Shown: positions 54,626-63,145 of the stretch, one piece after another
How the letters are laid out: every line of letters begins with the position of its first letter
How positions within the stretch are numbered: position 1 is the first letter of the stretch
Assembly: GCA_029210565.1 (NCBI GenBank)
Contig: JARGFQ010000001.1
Coordinates: forward strand, 126,656 to 190,655
DNA from: Bacteroidales bacterium
GTDB lineage: Bacteria; Bacteroidota; Bacteroidia; Bacteroidales; VadinHA17
Direction of reading: 5' to 3'
Length of the DNA: 64,000 bases
Position numbers and translations under genes: made by a program
The notes under the pieces: generated by a model
The model's input: the letters and a program-made list of their open reading frames with translations, nothing else
Databases searched by the model: none
Told to the model about the DNA's origin: nothing

Positions 54626-56223
54626 CAGAGTTCTCTTCTGAGTTCCTGCCACCGGCTCATTGCACCGTGAGCAAATGCGTTGGTGTACTCGGTGACGGTC
54701 TTCCTTGCTTCTTCGTTCCGGCCTTCGCTGACAAGATTCTTTACTCTCTCTTCCAGGGCCGGCAGCTCGGCGAGAGCCTTCTGCTCCATGTCGGCAACGG
54801 CCGGCTCGATTAGTTTGCGTCCTCTCTCCCAGTTCACCGTGGAGAGCCTGTTGGCCTCGCGGAAAGCCCATAAGGCGGCATCCTCGCGGTAGCGGTGCTG
54901 ACCGCAGATGCTGAAGCCCTTCGGCAGTGCCATGGTGCCTGAAAAGATGGGAATGCGCGGGCTCTGGCCCGGGTTGTCAAATGAGAACCACGCCACGGCA
55001 CCCACCTCGTCGGACAGCCACTCACGGCACTGGATCACATGCGAATAAGAACATCCGGCGATGGCGATGGTACGCTGCCTCTCAATGGTGCCTGGTCTGA
55101 GCTCATTGACAAGATTCCGCATGTCAGTGCTCATCCAGTTGAATGCGATGGGCGACTTGACGGTGTCAGTCACCGGATTGCCCGATTCGTCCCTGCGGGT
55201 GATACTGACCAGGAGGTTTTTCGTCATATCATATGGTGTTCCCTCGTAGGTTTCACGGAAGAGAGCCATCACATCACTGACGGAGAGCTTCTTCTCCGGC
55301 TTAACCGTGAAGGGGAGCTCTTCCATCTCCATCGTCAGGTTCAGTTCAGGAGCCAGGGTGTTCAGCACAAAGAACTCGCGTATTGCATAGGGCTTGCCTG
55401 TGCCAATCACCTTATAGAACTTGAAAGCCTCCTTCCCGTCCCAATAGCCCAGTTCCTTTGCCTTCTTGCGAAGGTCTGTTGAGGTCATAAAGCGATCGGG
55501 GTCCTTGAAGTTAACGTCAGAAATTCTTGGAATGTTTGCGGCAATGCCCACGTGGTCATCGGGGATCCTTTGTGCCACCCAGAGTGATGAAGGTTTTCCC
55601 GGTCCCGAGCCGGCTATCTCGAGCTGCCACACCTCGCGCGGATCTGCGATGGTGATGCATTCGGCCAGGTCGCCGTAACCATACTGCTCTGCCAGCGAGC
55701 CTATGAGAGCTATCGCCTGGCGTGCTGTTGTGCAGCGCTGAAGGGCAATCTTCTCTAGCTCCTCGATGAGAAACAAACCCTCCGTATTGATGAGTTCTTT
55801 GCGTCCGTAGATGGTAGTCTCACCAATGGCCAGCTGCTTCTCATTGAGGCAGGGATAGGCGGTGCTGAGGAAGGCGTATGTCGATTTCACCTCCGGGATT
55901 TCTCCCTTGCGGGTCACATTGGTCATATCCCATGACTCCTCGGTGAAGAGGGTGCCCCAGTAGACATGGTGGACAGTGTCCCTCTCGAAAGTCATTGCCG
56001 GAACCACCTCGAGCCAGGTACGGTACCTGCCGTCGCAGGTGTGCGAGGTCATCACCGAGCCATCGGTGGAGGCCAGCCTGCCAACCATGATGCTGGTGCA
56101 GTTCTCGGCGTAGCCCGGACCGTCAGGGTCAATATCCTTTTCGGGTTGTGAAAAAGAGGTGAGGGGAAAAGTTAGCAGCAGTGCAGCCACCGCGGCAGAG
56201 ATGAATCGGAAGTGTAGTTTCAT
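54601..56223 (-). CDS. C69-family dipeptidase, secreted
   Basis: From the ATG at 56223 the protein is 540 residues; a TTG at 56232 is a weaker start. The signal peptide spans residues 1-26 (ending TSFSQ). The catalytic Cys is C42 in AENCTSIMVGRLASTDGS, the N-terminal-nucleophile motif of the C69/U34 dipeptidase family. Also seen are WDMTNVTRKGEIPEV and ADPREVWQLEIAG. These enzymes hydrolyse dipeptides with broad specificity, consistent with a peptide-fermenting life. The 3' end is inside the 25-bp repeat array. Confidence 0.9.
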   Translation of the reverse strand: MKLHFRFISAAVAALLLTFPLTSFSQPEKDIDPDGPGYAENCTSIMVGRLASTDGSVMTSHTCDGRYRTWLEVVPAMTFERDTVHHVYWGTLFTEESWDMTNVTRKGEIPEVKSTYAFLSTAYPCLNEKQLAIGETTIYGRKELINTEGLFLIEELEKIALQRCTTARQAIALIGSLAEQYGYGDLAECITIADPREVWQLEIAGSGPGKPSSLWVAQRIPDDHVGIAANIPRISDVNFKDPDRFMTSTDLRKKAKELGYWDGKEAFKFYKVIGTGKPYAIREFFVLNTLAPELNLTMEMEELPFTVKPEKKLSVSDVMALFRETYEGTPYDMTKNLLVSITRRDESGNPVTDTVKSPIAFNWMSTDMRNLVNELRPGTIERQRTIAIAGCSYSHVIQCREWLSDEVGAVAWFSFDNPGQSPRIPIFSGTMALPKGFSICGQHRYREDAALWAFREANRLSTVNWERGRKLIEPAVADMEQKALAELPALEERVKNLVSEGRNEEARKTVTEYTNAFAHGAMSRWQELRRELWQMFGRGF

Positions 56224-56385
56224 AATAGACAATGTATTTTCAGTTCAACAGCAAAGATAACCGGTCCGGCCGGAGACGTCGGTCTCAAAGATAATATTAT
56301 GCAGCAGATATAGAACTGCACAATCCTGCTTGTGGTGTACGCGGTTCCTGCCATTCTCTTCTGAAATTGTGCCACAAATTCATTT

Positions 56386-56470
56386 GTACCATTTTTAAGT
56401 TGCTTGTACCAAAAGCATATCGTTCGTGCCGTTTTTATGTCGTTTGCACCAAAAACATGTCATTCGTGCC
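56386..56470. repeat. 20-bp helically phased repeat array, copy 1
   Basis: A GTGCC/GTACC/GCACC core recurs exactly every 20 bases at 56386, 56406, 56426, 56446 and 56466, with units like TCGTTYGTGCCNAAAACATG. A sixth, out-of-phase core lies at 56369. The last core is 36 bases before the -10 box, exactly as in the second array. The rest of 56233-56385 is unremarkable. Confidence 0.75.
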
Positions 56471-56478
56471 GGAGGGTA

Positions 56479-56509
56479 TTGACATGGACTTAATAAACGG
56501 TTAATTTTG
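56479..56509 (+). promoter_or_regulatory. Promoter of peptide cassette 1
   Basis: TTG (56479-56481) in TATTGACA, 20 bases, TAATTTTG (56502-56509). The predicted start is near 56516, 40 bases before the peptide gene. The whole segment 56467-56555 is about 90% identical to 58130-58218. Confidence 0.6.
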
Positions 56510-56555
56510 AATTGATACAAATGGTTTCTATTGTCGAACTGAAATCTAACAGATC

Positions 56556-56813
56556 ATGAAAAAACTTAAGATCATTTTAGTTTTCGCTGCTGCTGTCATT
56601 CTTTTGTTATTGAATATCAGCATTATCAGCAGCAATGGGAAAGTAGAAGAGATGTATGTTTCTGCAAATCCCGAGCTGGCATCGGCAGAAGAACAGTGCA
56701 AATTATTTGAGTATTTTGCTGTATGCCATTGCAGGTATAGAGAGGTTTACTGCCTTCTTGCTCATTGCCCCTCAGGATATTTGTGTGATGCGGATATTGT
56801 GGTTGAGGAATAA
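56556..56813 (+). CDS. Small secreted six-cysteine peptide, NVEAL-like, copy 1
   Basis: An 85-residue peptide. Residues 1-24 are a basic, hydrophobic leader (MKKLKIILVFAAAVILLLLN) and NPELA (near residue 41) resembles the NVEAL motif of Bacteroidota secreted peptides. The mature part has six cysteines spaced C-8-C-1-C-6-C-4-C-5-C, almost the same as copy 2. It is the first gene of a two-gene cassette with a DUF4221-like lipoprotein. Function is unknown; NVEAL-type peptides are known only from their genomic partnership with such lipoproteins. Confidence 0.7.
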   Translation: MKKLKIILVFAAAVILLLLNISIISSNGKVEEMYVSANPELASAEEQCKLFEYFAVCHCRYREVYCLLAHCPSGYLCDADIVVEE

Positions 56814-56877
56814 TAAAACTAAATATCCAAAGTCGAGAGTGTAAAGATACCAACACTTCATCCCTTATCAGTTTTCT

Positions 56878-58038
56878 ATGAATAGACTTTCTTTGCTATT
56901 TATTCTTCTTATCTTGGCTCCAGGAGCCTGCATAAACTCAGGAATCTACAAGGACCGATACACTCTTGAACCAGCCGGGAAACTATTGGAAATTCCTATA
57001 GGTAGCCAAACAAAAAATTTTGTTTATTATTCTCAGTATGTTCTGATAGACGGGATTAACTATCTGGGAATACTTAATTACGAGAGAAACAAAATTGAGA
57101 TTTACAATCTTGATTCAGGTACATTAACCAGAGAAATTCAATTTTTTCATGACGGCCCTAAAGCTTTTGGAAGGGTATCTAATTTCTTTATAGAAACACT
57201 AGATTCATTGTTTGTGGATTGTGATAGTGAAATGTCTGTTGGTATTGCAGATGGAAGGGGGAAAATTCTGAAAGAAATATCATATCGTGAAGATACTTAT
57301 GGACGGAAGTTCTTTCCTACTCCTCCATGGATTGGTTCCCGTCCTTATAAAATTGGAAATACAATTTACTATTTACAATCATACATGTCCGAGGATTCGA
57401 ATGGAATACTCTCTGAAGAGAAACGAAAAGAGACATTCCTGAATGTGATGTTAAACACAGAGACAGGGGTATGTTTTACTCCGCCACTGATTTATCCTGA
57501 TGAGATGGTCGGACGTGAGGTCTGGAGATCACCAAATGTAATGAGAACAATTAATGGTAATGGGCTTTTTGTGTACCATTTCTCTAATTTGCCCTATCTG
57601 TTTTTATCAAATGACCTTAAGTCATTCAGGAAGGTACCAGTAGAGAGCAATTACAGACTGAAACTGAATGAAGTATCGTATAAGTACAGATATGATATGA
57701 CTGGTGCTTTGATGAATACAATCACTCATGACATGATCAGGGATATTTTTTATGACAAGTACCGTGATTGCTACTATCTATTTTACATGAAACGGAATGA
57801 AAATCCGGATACTGGGAATAATCTGTTTCTGAAATTACAATATCCTGATTGTTTCATCCTGATCCTGGACAAGGACCTTAAACATATGGGAGAGGTATCT
57901 CTACCAGACAATATATATTCATTCCAGTTTTCTTTTATCACCCCTGAAGGACTTTACATTTCCGAGGACCATCCCAATAATCCGGATTTCAATGAGGATT
58001 TAATGAGATTCAGACTTTTCAGGCTTGAAAAGATTTGA
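56878..58038 (+). CDS. DUF4221-like beta-propeller lipoprotein, full length
   Basis: A 386-residue lipoprotein (LAPGAC, Cys 18). The rest is a run of beta strands with recurring NYLGILNYERNKIEIYNLDSG-type blades; DMIRDIFYDKYRDCYYLFY and PEGLYISEDH near the C-terminus are shared with the paralogue downstream. It fits the DUF4221/6-bladed propeller lipoproteins that accompany NVEAL-like peptides. The gene is visibly more AT-rich than its neighbours, suggesting recent acquisition. Possible roles include binding or presenting the peptide at the cell surface, but nothing is proven. Confidence 0.75.
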   Translation: MNRLSLLFILLILAPGACINSGIYKDRYTLEPAGKLLEIPIGSQTKNFVYYSQYVLIDGINYLGILNYERNKIEIYNLDSGTLTREIQFFHDGPKAFGRVSNFFIETLDSLFVDCDSEMSVGIADGRGKILKEISYREDTYGRKFFPTPPWIGSRPYKIGNTIYYLQSYMSEDSNGILSEEKRKETFLNVMLNTETGVCFTPPLIYPDEMVGREVWRSPNVMRTINGNGLFVYHFSNLPYLFLSNDLKSFRKVPVESNYRLKLNEVSYKYRYDMTGALMNTITHDMIRDIFYDKYRDCYYLFYMKRNENPDTGNNLFLKLQYPDCFILILDKDLKHMGEVSLPDNIYSFQFSFITPEGLYISEDHPNNPDFNEDLMRFRLFRLEKI

Positions 58039-58068
58039 AATTGAAAACAATTGTTTTGACAGTCGTTC

Positions 58069-58133
58069 ATGCCAGTTTCATGTCGTTTGCACCAAAAACA
58101 AGTCGTTCATGCTGATTAAAGGTCGTTCGTGCC
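58069..58133. repeat. 20-bp helically phased repeat array, copy 2
   Basis: Cores at 58069, 58089, 58109 and 58129 step by exactly 20 bases (ATGCC, GCACC, ATGCT, GTGCC). The unit TCGTTTGCACCAAAAACA is shared with the first array. The distance from the last core to the -10 box is again 36 bases. Confidence 0.75.
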
Positions 58134-58141
58134 GGATGGTA

Positions 58142-58172
58142 TTGACATGGACTTAATAAACGGTTAATTTTG
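58142..58172 (+). promoter_or_regulatory. Promoter of peptide cassette 2
   Basis: TTG (58142-58144), 20 bases, TAATTTTG (58165-58172), in a block nearly identical to the promoter of cassette 1. Predicted start near 58179, 40 bases before the ATG. Confidence 0.6.
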
Positions 58173-58218
58173 AATTGATACAAATAGTTTCTATTGTCGA
58201 ACTAAAAATTAACAAATC

Positions 58219-58482
58219 ATGAAAAAGATTAGAATTATTTCAGTGGTTGCTGCTGTGGTTATCATTCTTTTACTGAACATCAGCATTACAGGACAAGAAG
58301 GTCGGGTGGAAGATTTATATGTAACGGTGAATCCTGAGTTAGCTATGGCATCTAATACTGATGATGAGCCCCCACTTATTAAATGCCGTTTGCGAGAGGA
58401 GCAATTTGATTGCGCATGTTATGGTGGAACTATAGGATGCATTTCTATGTCTTGTCCTCCTGCTGCAGTTTATTGTGATTAG
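58219..58482 (+). CDS. Small secreted six-cysteine peptide, NVEAL-like, copy 2
   Basis: An 87-residue paralogue of the 56556 peptide. The leader (MKKIRIISVVAAVVIILLLN) and the NPELA motif are closely conserved, while the mature part has diverged except for six cysteines spaced C-8-C-1-C-6-C-4-C-6-C. Conserved spacing with divergent loops suggests a disulfide-stabilised fold with a varying surface. It is followed after 68 bases by a shortened DUF4221-like lipoprotein gene. Confidence 0.7.
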   Translation: MKKIRIISVVAAVVIILLLNISITGQEGRVEDLYVTVNPELAMASNTDDEPPLIKCRLREEQFDCACYGGTIGCISMSCPPAAVYCD

Positions 58483-58550
58483 TTCAAGTACTTAGCTATA
58501 TAAAACCGAATTACTAAAGCATAAGGTTAGTATATTTATCTGATAAATAC

Positions 58551-59237
58551 ATGAAAATAATAGTAGTAACTGCCATTTTCGCATTGTATATTGGCTTAAC
58601 TGGCTGTAGCAATGAGAAATACAATAAAGTTGCCCTGCAGCCTTCCAAAGAGTTAATTAATATTGGTATACACCTGACAAGAGGTGCTGCTTCCCTTTGT
58701 CCTGCATGCTACCCTGAATCAGCATATGAGACCAGGAGTGTGCAATATCAATGGTGTAGAGGTGATGAATTGTATGTTATTTCTTTTGAAAGAAATGATA
58801 AGCTCTATACTACAGTTGATTTCGCTGAGTTGAAGGCAACCACAGCTAAAAGTAATTTTCACAGGAAGACGGAGTCACCTCCGACAAATCCCGCGCCGGA
58901 ACAATACCTCAGGTATTCAATTGAGACACCTTCTTATACTGGGATTATTTATGATAAATACAGAGATGCCTATTACAGAATTTGCTATCAGGGAAAAACT
59001 ACCGGGAAGGATGACAACTTGATGCAACTGGCTTCATTCAAACCTTCTTATTCAATTCTTATTCTTAACAAACACCTGGAAGTAATTGGTGAAACTCTGT
59101 TGCATGAAAACCAGTTCTATCCGGAAGAGTATTTTATTGCAAAAGAAGGTTTGTACATTTCAGAAAATACAGTTTTCAATGAGAATTATAATGAAAATTA
59201 CCTGACATACAGGTTATTACGGCTTACAAAGCGATAA
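58551..59237 (+). CDS. DUF4221-like lipoprotein paralogue with internal deletion
   Basis: A 228-residue lipoprotein (GLTGC, Cys 19). The N-terminus (KVALQPSKELINIG) and C-terminal half (IIYDKYRDAYYR, SILILNKHLEVIGE, KEGLYISE) align with the 386-residue paralogue, but about 150 residues of the middle are absent and replaced by a short Cys-containing segment (CPACYPESAYETRSVQYQWC). The reading frame is intact, so it may still be made as a smaller protein rather than being a pseudogene. It ends cassette 2. Confidence 0.65.
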   Translation: MKIIVVTAIFALYIGLTGCSNEKYNKVALQPSKELINIGIHLTRGAASLCPACYPESAYETRSVQYQWCRGDELYVISFERNDKLYTTVDFAELKATTAKSNFHRKTESPPTNPAPEQYLRYSIETPSYTGIIYDKYRDAYYRICYQGKTTGKDDNLMQLASFKPSYSILILNKHLEVIGETLLHENQFYPEEYFIAKEGLYISENTVFNENYNENYLTYRLLRLTKR

Positions 59238-59281
59238 CAGGCATTGGAAACATTAGACATTCTCTGGTAAGGTTACAGTCA

Positions 59282-59312
59282 TTTGTTTTATTTCAAAATG
59301 TTTCTACCTTTC
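59282..59312 (+). promoter_or_regulatory. Probable promoter of the acyl-CoA synthetase gene
   Basis: TTTG (59282-59285), 19 bases, TACCTTTC (59305-59312), one mismatch to TANNTTTG. Start near 59319, 14 bases before the ATG. Confidence 0.4.
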
Positions 59313-59332
59313 CTGCAACAGAGACCCCCATT

Positions 59333-61465
59333 ATGATCAGTGCTAAATTATTGAATCCTAAAAGTATAGTCGTGGTTGGTGGATCAGACGACATCACCAA
59401 GGCCGGCGGCAAGGTGCTAAAGAATCTGCTCGATGGCGGATTCTCCGGCGAAATTCACGTCGTTAATCCCAAAGCGTCTGTTGTACAGGGCCTGACAGCC
59501 TATACAGATGTGTCGCTTCTGCCCCGCACCGACCTGGCCGTGATTGCCGTTGCTGCCCGCTACTGCCCGGGAATAGTCAGGACACTGGCAACGGAGAAGG
59601 GCACGGGAGGATTCATTATTCTCTCTGCCGGATTCGGTGAGGAGAACGGAGAGGGTGCTGCCCTCGAGAAAGAGATAGCAGAGATAATAAACAGCACCGG
59701 AGGTACGCTCATAGGCCCCAATTGCATTGGTTTCCTCAATAATAACTATCACGGCGTCTTCACCGAGCCCATCCCCCGGCTATCGCCGAAAGGGATCGAC
59801 TTTATCTCAGGCTCCGGTGCCACTGCGGTATTTATCCTTGAGACAGCCATCACCGGTGGACTGCCGTTCTCCACCGTATGGTCGGTGGGCAACAGCGCCC
59901 AGACCGGAGTGGAGGATGTGCTGGAACACCTCGATCTTACCTTTGATCCGCTGACCAGTTCGCGGATAATACTTCTTTATATTGAGAACATAGCTGATCC
60001 GCAGCGGTTCCTCAAACACTCATCGTCACTAATCAGGAAGGGCTGCAGGATTGCTGCCATCAAAGCCGGCTCGTCAGAGGCGGGGTCGCGGGCTGCATCG
60101 TCGCACACCGGTGCGATGGCCTCACCCGATACGGCAGTGGATGCTCTCCTGCGCAAGGCGGGGGTAGTGAGGTGCTACAGTCGGACTGATCTGGCGACCG
60201 TAGCTGCCCTGTTTACATATAGGCCGCTCAAAGGAAAGAGAATAGCCATAGTAACCCATGCCGGAGGACCCGCGGTGATGCTGACAGATGCTCTCAGTGA
60301 GGGAGGGATGGAGATACCCCACCTCTCGGGGCCGGCAGCCGACCGGCTCCTGGAAAAGCTCTTCCCGGGTTCATCGGTGGCAAACCCGATCGATTTCCTG
60401 GCCACCGGCACAGCCGAACAGCTCGGTCTTATCCTTGACGCGTGCGAAAATGACTTTGATGAGATTGATGCCATTGCTGTCATCTTCGGCAGTCCCGGGC
60501 TCTTTCCTGTAGATGATGTCTACAGCCTCCTGCATGATAAGATACGCAGCTGCCGTAAGCCGATATACCCGATACTGCCTTCGGTGATAAATGTCAAAAG
60601 GGAAATAGCCGAATTTATTGCTCATGGGAATGCTATATTCACTGACGAGGTGCTTTTCGGGAGGGCTCTCTGCAGGGTCAATGCAACCCCGGCTCCGGCC
60701 GTGCCTGTGAGCCGCGAGGATGTCGCCGCCGGATCGTCTGATTTGAATGGCAGATCATCGCGAACCGATATCAGGGTGATCAGAGAGGTCATCGATGACG
60801 CCGGAGAGGGATATCTGCCACCTGAAAAGGTCGGGATCCTGTTAAGGGCAGCCGGCATCGACACGGTAACCGAGAGTGTCGTGACCTCTGCCGAAGCGGC
60901 CGTCAGGACTGCTGCCACAATGGGTTACCCGGTGGTGATGAAGGTAGTAGGTCCGGTTCATAAGTCGGACATCGGCGGTGTGGTAGTGAACATTGGTACC
61001 GAGGTTAAGATCAGGGAAGAGTATGCCCGTATGATGGCACTGCCGGAGGTGACCGGTATCCTGATACAAAAGATGATAAGCGGTCATGAGCTCTTTTGCG
61101 GCGCCACCCGCGAGGGCCGCTTTGGCCACCTGGTGATGGCCGGCATGGGAGGGATATTTATTGAGGTCTTTAAAGATGTTGCAACGGCACTTGCACCGGT
61201 ATCTGATCAGGAGGCCAGGTCAATGATCAGGTCACTGAAATCTTATAAGATTATTAAGGGTGTCCGCGGCGCCCCCGGCGTCAGCGAGGAGGCATTTGCC
61301 AGGGTGATCACCGCTATCTCCAATCTCCTTACCGCCGCACCGGAGATCGCCGAGATGGACATCAATCCCTTATTGGGTACACCAGATGGGATAGTAGCCG
61401 TGGATGCAAGGATAAGAATCGGCAGTCTTCAGTCTTCAGTCGGCAGTCAAATCAGGCAGGAGTGA
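59333..61465 (+). CDS. ADP-forming acyl-CoA synthetase (acetate-CoA ligase), alpha-beta fusion
   Basis: A 710-residue fused enzyme. Residues 1-460 are the alpha part: CoA-binding Rossmann segment (SIVVVGGSDDITKAGG), IGPNCIGFLN and the phosphohistidine H258 in SSHTGAMASP. Residues 490-700 are the ATP-grasp beta part (YPVVMKVVGPVHKSDIGGVV, and EMDINPLLG). It turns acetyl- or branched acyl-CoA, ADP and phosphate into acid, CoA and ATP. Nearby aminotransferase and 2-oxoacid oxidoreductase genes suggest use in amino acid fermentation. The last 15 or so residues (IGSLQSSVGSQIRQE) are encoded by a dispersed repeat. Confidence 0.93.
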   Translation: MISAKLLNPKSIVVVGGSDDITKAGGKVLKNLLDGGFSGEIHVVNPKASVVQGLTAYTDVSLLPRTDLAVIAVAARYCPGIVRTLATEKGTGGFIILSAGFGEENGEGAALEKEIAEIINSTGGTLIGPNCIGFLNNNYHGVFTEPIPRLSPKGIDFISGSGATAVFILETAITGGLPFSTVWSVGNSAQTGVEDVLEHLDLTFDPLTSSRIILLYIENIADPQRFLKHSSSLIRKGCRIAAIKAGSSEAGSRAASSHTGAMASPDTAVDALLRKAGVVRCYSRTDLATVAALFTYRPLKGKRIAIVTHAGGPAVMLTDALSEGGMEIPHLSGPAADRLLEKLFPGSSVANPIDFLATGTAEQLGLILDACENDFDEIDAIAVIFGSPGLFPVDDVYSLLHDKIRSCRKPIYPILPSVINVKREIAEFIAHGNAIFTDEVLFGRALCRVNATPAPAVPVSREDVAAGSSDLNGRSSRTDIRVIREVIDDAGEGYLPPEKVGILLRAAGIDTVTESVVTSAEAAVRTAATMGYPVVMKVVGPVHKSDIGGVVVNIGTEVKIREEYARMMALPEVTGILIQKMISGHELFCGATREGRFGHLVMAGMGGIFIEVFKDVATALAPVSDQEARSMIRSLKSYKIIKGVRGAPGVSEEAFARVITAISNLLTAAPEIAEMDINPLLGTPDGIVAVDARIRIGSLQSSVGSQIRQE
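61421..61460 (-). repeat. Dispersed intergenic repeat, copy 2, inverted and inside a gene end
   Basis: The reverse strand matches 35692-35735 apart from a 7-base gap and one substitution. It encodes the last residues of the acyl-CoA synthetase and lies just before its stop codon at 61463-61465. Confidence 0.75.
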
Positions 61466-61492
61466 TGGTCTGACGTCTAAGGTCTTGCAGTC

Positions 61493-61551
61493 AGCCACCT
61501 GCGCCACAGCCTTCGTTAATACTACGGATGTCGAAGAAGGCTACGGTGGCT
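61493..61551. repeat. Palindromic intergenic element
   Basis: AGCCACC (61493-61499) is the exact inverse of GGTGGCT (61545-61551), and AGCCTTC (61508-61514) the inverse of GAAGGCT (61536-61542), forming a two-tier hairpin of about 59 bases. The remainder of 61466-61787 consists of ACTGC/GTCTG-rich low-complexity sequence resembling the dispersed repeat, with no gene seen. It could act as a terminator or be a REP/MITE-like remnant. Confidence 0.5.
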
Positions 61552-61787
61552 ATTAGCAGTAGACAGTAGCGAAGGTCTGAAAGTCTGTCGGTTCGATCTG
61601 TCACGCAGTCGTGCTGTCATGCGGTTCTGATTTTGTGACTGCCAGACCGCAAGATCTCAGGACTGCATGACCGCCGCGAAAGGTGGCCAGACCTTTCAAC
61701 CTATACAAATATGACAAATGGCAGTTGCCGTTTTCTTATAAATCTTTATCTTAGGAGGCACAGATGAGGGCATAAAATGGAAAATTT

Positions 61788-63107
61788 ATGAAAAACACCC
61801 CCATAAGTCGTGAAACAGTAAGCAGACTGATAACTTCAAGCGGCATTACCGACCTGGGATATGCAAGTATCAGGGAGATAGTCAAGCTGGTCAACATGCT
61901 GATCAGGGAGACAGGAGTAGAATTCATAAGGATGGAGATGGGTGTGCCCGGACTGCCCTCGGCGGCGGTGGGCATCAAAGCTGAGATAGAGGCCCTGAAT
62001 AACGGTGCGGCATCAATATATCCTGACATTGAGGGACTGCCGGAGATGAAGAGCGAGGCAGCCCTGTTCGTAAAGAATTTTCTTGACATAGATGTGAGCC
62101 CGGAGTGCTGTGTGCCCACCGGAGGCGCCATGATGGGCGGCATGGCCAGCTTTATGGTCGCCAACCGCAATGATAGCAATAAAGAGGGAACATTGTTTAT
62201 AGATCCCGGCTTCCCGGTACAGAAGACCCAGACGAGAATCCTCGGCCAGGACCACAGGTCGTTCGACGTATACAACTACCGCGGCGAAAAGCTGGGACCG
62301 AAGCTGGAATCAATACTGGAGTGCGGCAAGGTGTCAACCATCCTCTACTCCAACCCCAACAACCCGTCGTGGATCTGCTTCACCGACGATGAGCTGTGCA
62401 CTATTGGCGCCCTGGCAAAGAAATATGATGCCATAGTCATCGAGGACCTGGCATATTTCGGCATGGATTTCAGGGAGGACTATTCTGTTCCGGGGGTGCC
62501 TCCGTTCCAGCCTACGGTGGCCAAATACTGTGACGACTACATACTGCTAATCTCAAGTTCAAAGATATTCAGCTATGCCGGGCAGAGGATCGGGCTGCTG
62601 GTCATGTCTGACCATCTCTATAACCGCAGATACCCCGACCTGCTCAGGTATTACCGTACGGAAATCTTCGGGAGAGCGATGATCTTCGGAGCACTGTATG
62701 CTCTCTCATCGGGGGTGACTCACTCCGCACAGTACGGCTTCACTGCCATCCTCAAGGCCGTAAACGAGGGCCGCTATAACTTTGTGGAGAATACCAAACT
62801 GTACGGTGAGAAGGCTGCGAGGATGAAGGAGATGTTTACCGGCAACGGCTTCTCCATTGTATATGACCGCGACATCGACAAACCCCTGGCTGACGGATTT
62901 TATTTCACCTTCTCCTATCCGGGTATGAGCGGCGGAGAGCTGCTTCAGGAGCTTCTTGCATACGGCATCGCCGCCATCACCCTTAACATCTGCGGTAGCG
63001 AGAGGCACGAGGGACTGAGGGCCTGCGTCTCCCAGGTGAGGAAGAAGCAGTTACCCCTGCTCGGGGAGCGGCTGAAACTTTTCAGGGAAAACAATCCCGT
63101 TAATTGA
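61788..63107 (+). CDS. Class I/II PLP-dependent aminotransferase
   Basis: A 439-residue fold-type I aminotransferase. The PLP-binding Lys is in SSSKIFSYAGQRIG, with SNPNNPSWICF (Asn/Pro motif), VIEDLAYFGMDF (Asp that contacts the ring) and a late Arg in CGSERHEGLRACVS. It makes 2-oxoacids from amino acids. Amino donor is not evident; the family is wide. It is followed 38 bases later by a ferredoxin and a 2-oxoacid:ferredoxin oxidoreductase, so the three enzymes likely form one catabolic pathway with ADP-forming synthetase. Confidence 0.9.
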   Translation: MKNTPISRETVSRLITSSGITDLGYASIREIVKLVNMLIRETGVEFIRMEMGVPGLPSAAVGIKAEIEALNNGAASIYPDIEGLPEMKSEAALFVKNFLDIDVSPECCVPTGGAMMGGMASFMVANRNDSNKEGTLFIDPGFPVQKTQTRILGQDHRSFDVYNYRGEKLGPKLESILECGKVSTILYSNPNNPSWICFTDDELCTIGALAKKYDAIVIEDLAYFGMDFREDYSVPGVPPFQPTVAKYCDDYILLISSSKIFSYAGQRIGLLVMSDHLYNRRYPDLLRYYRTEIFGRAMIFGALYALSSGVTHSAQYGFTAILKAVNEGRYNFVENTKLYGEKAARMKEMFTGNGFSIVYDRDIDKPLADGFYFTFSYPGMSGGELLQELLAYGIAAITLNICGSERHEGLRACVSQVRKKQLPLLGERLKLFRENNPVN

Positions 63108-63145
63108 GTAAGTACTATATTTAATTCAGAAATAATTCGACAAAG

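Noticed and set aside
56386..56470. CRISPR array or attachment site
   Set aside because: Period is only 20 bases, no spacers, no integrase or recombinase in the window.
58551..59237. Pseudogene call for the shorter DUF4221-like lipoprotein
   Set aside because: Reading frame, signal peptide, lipobox and C-terminal half are intact, so loss of function is not shown.
61585..61610. tRNA-like GGTTCGATC sequence
   Set aside because: No acceptor stem, anticodon arm or CCA-type context can be folded around it; it is part of low-complexity sequence.
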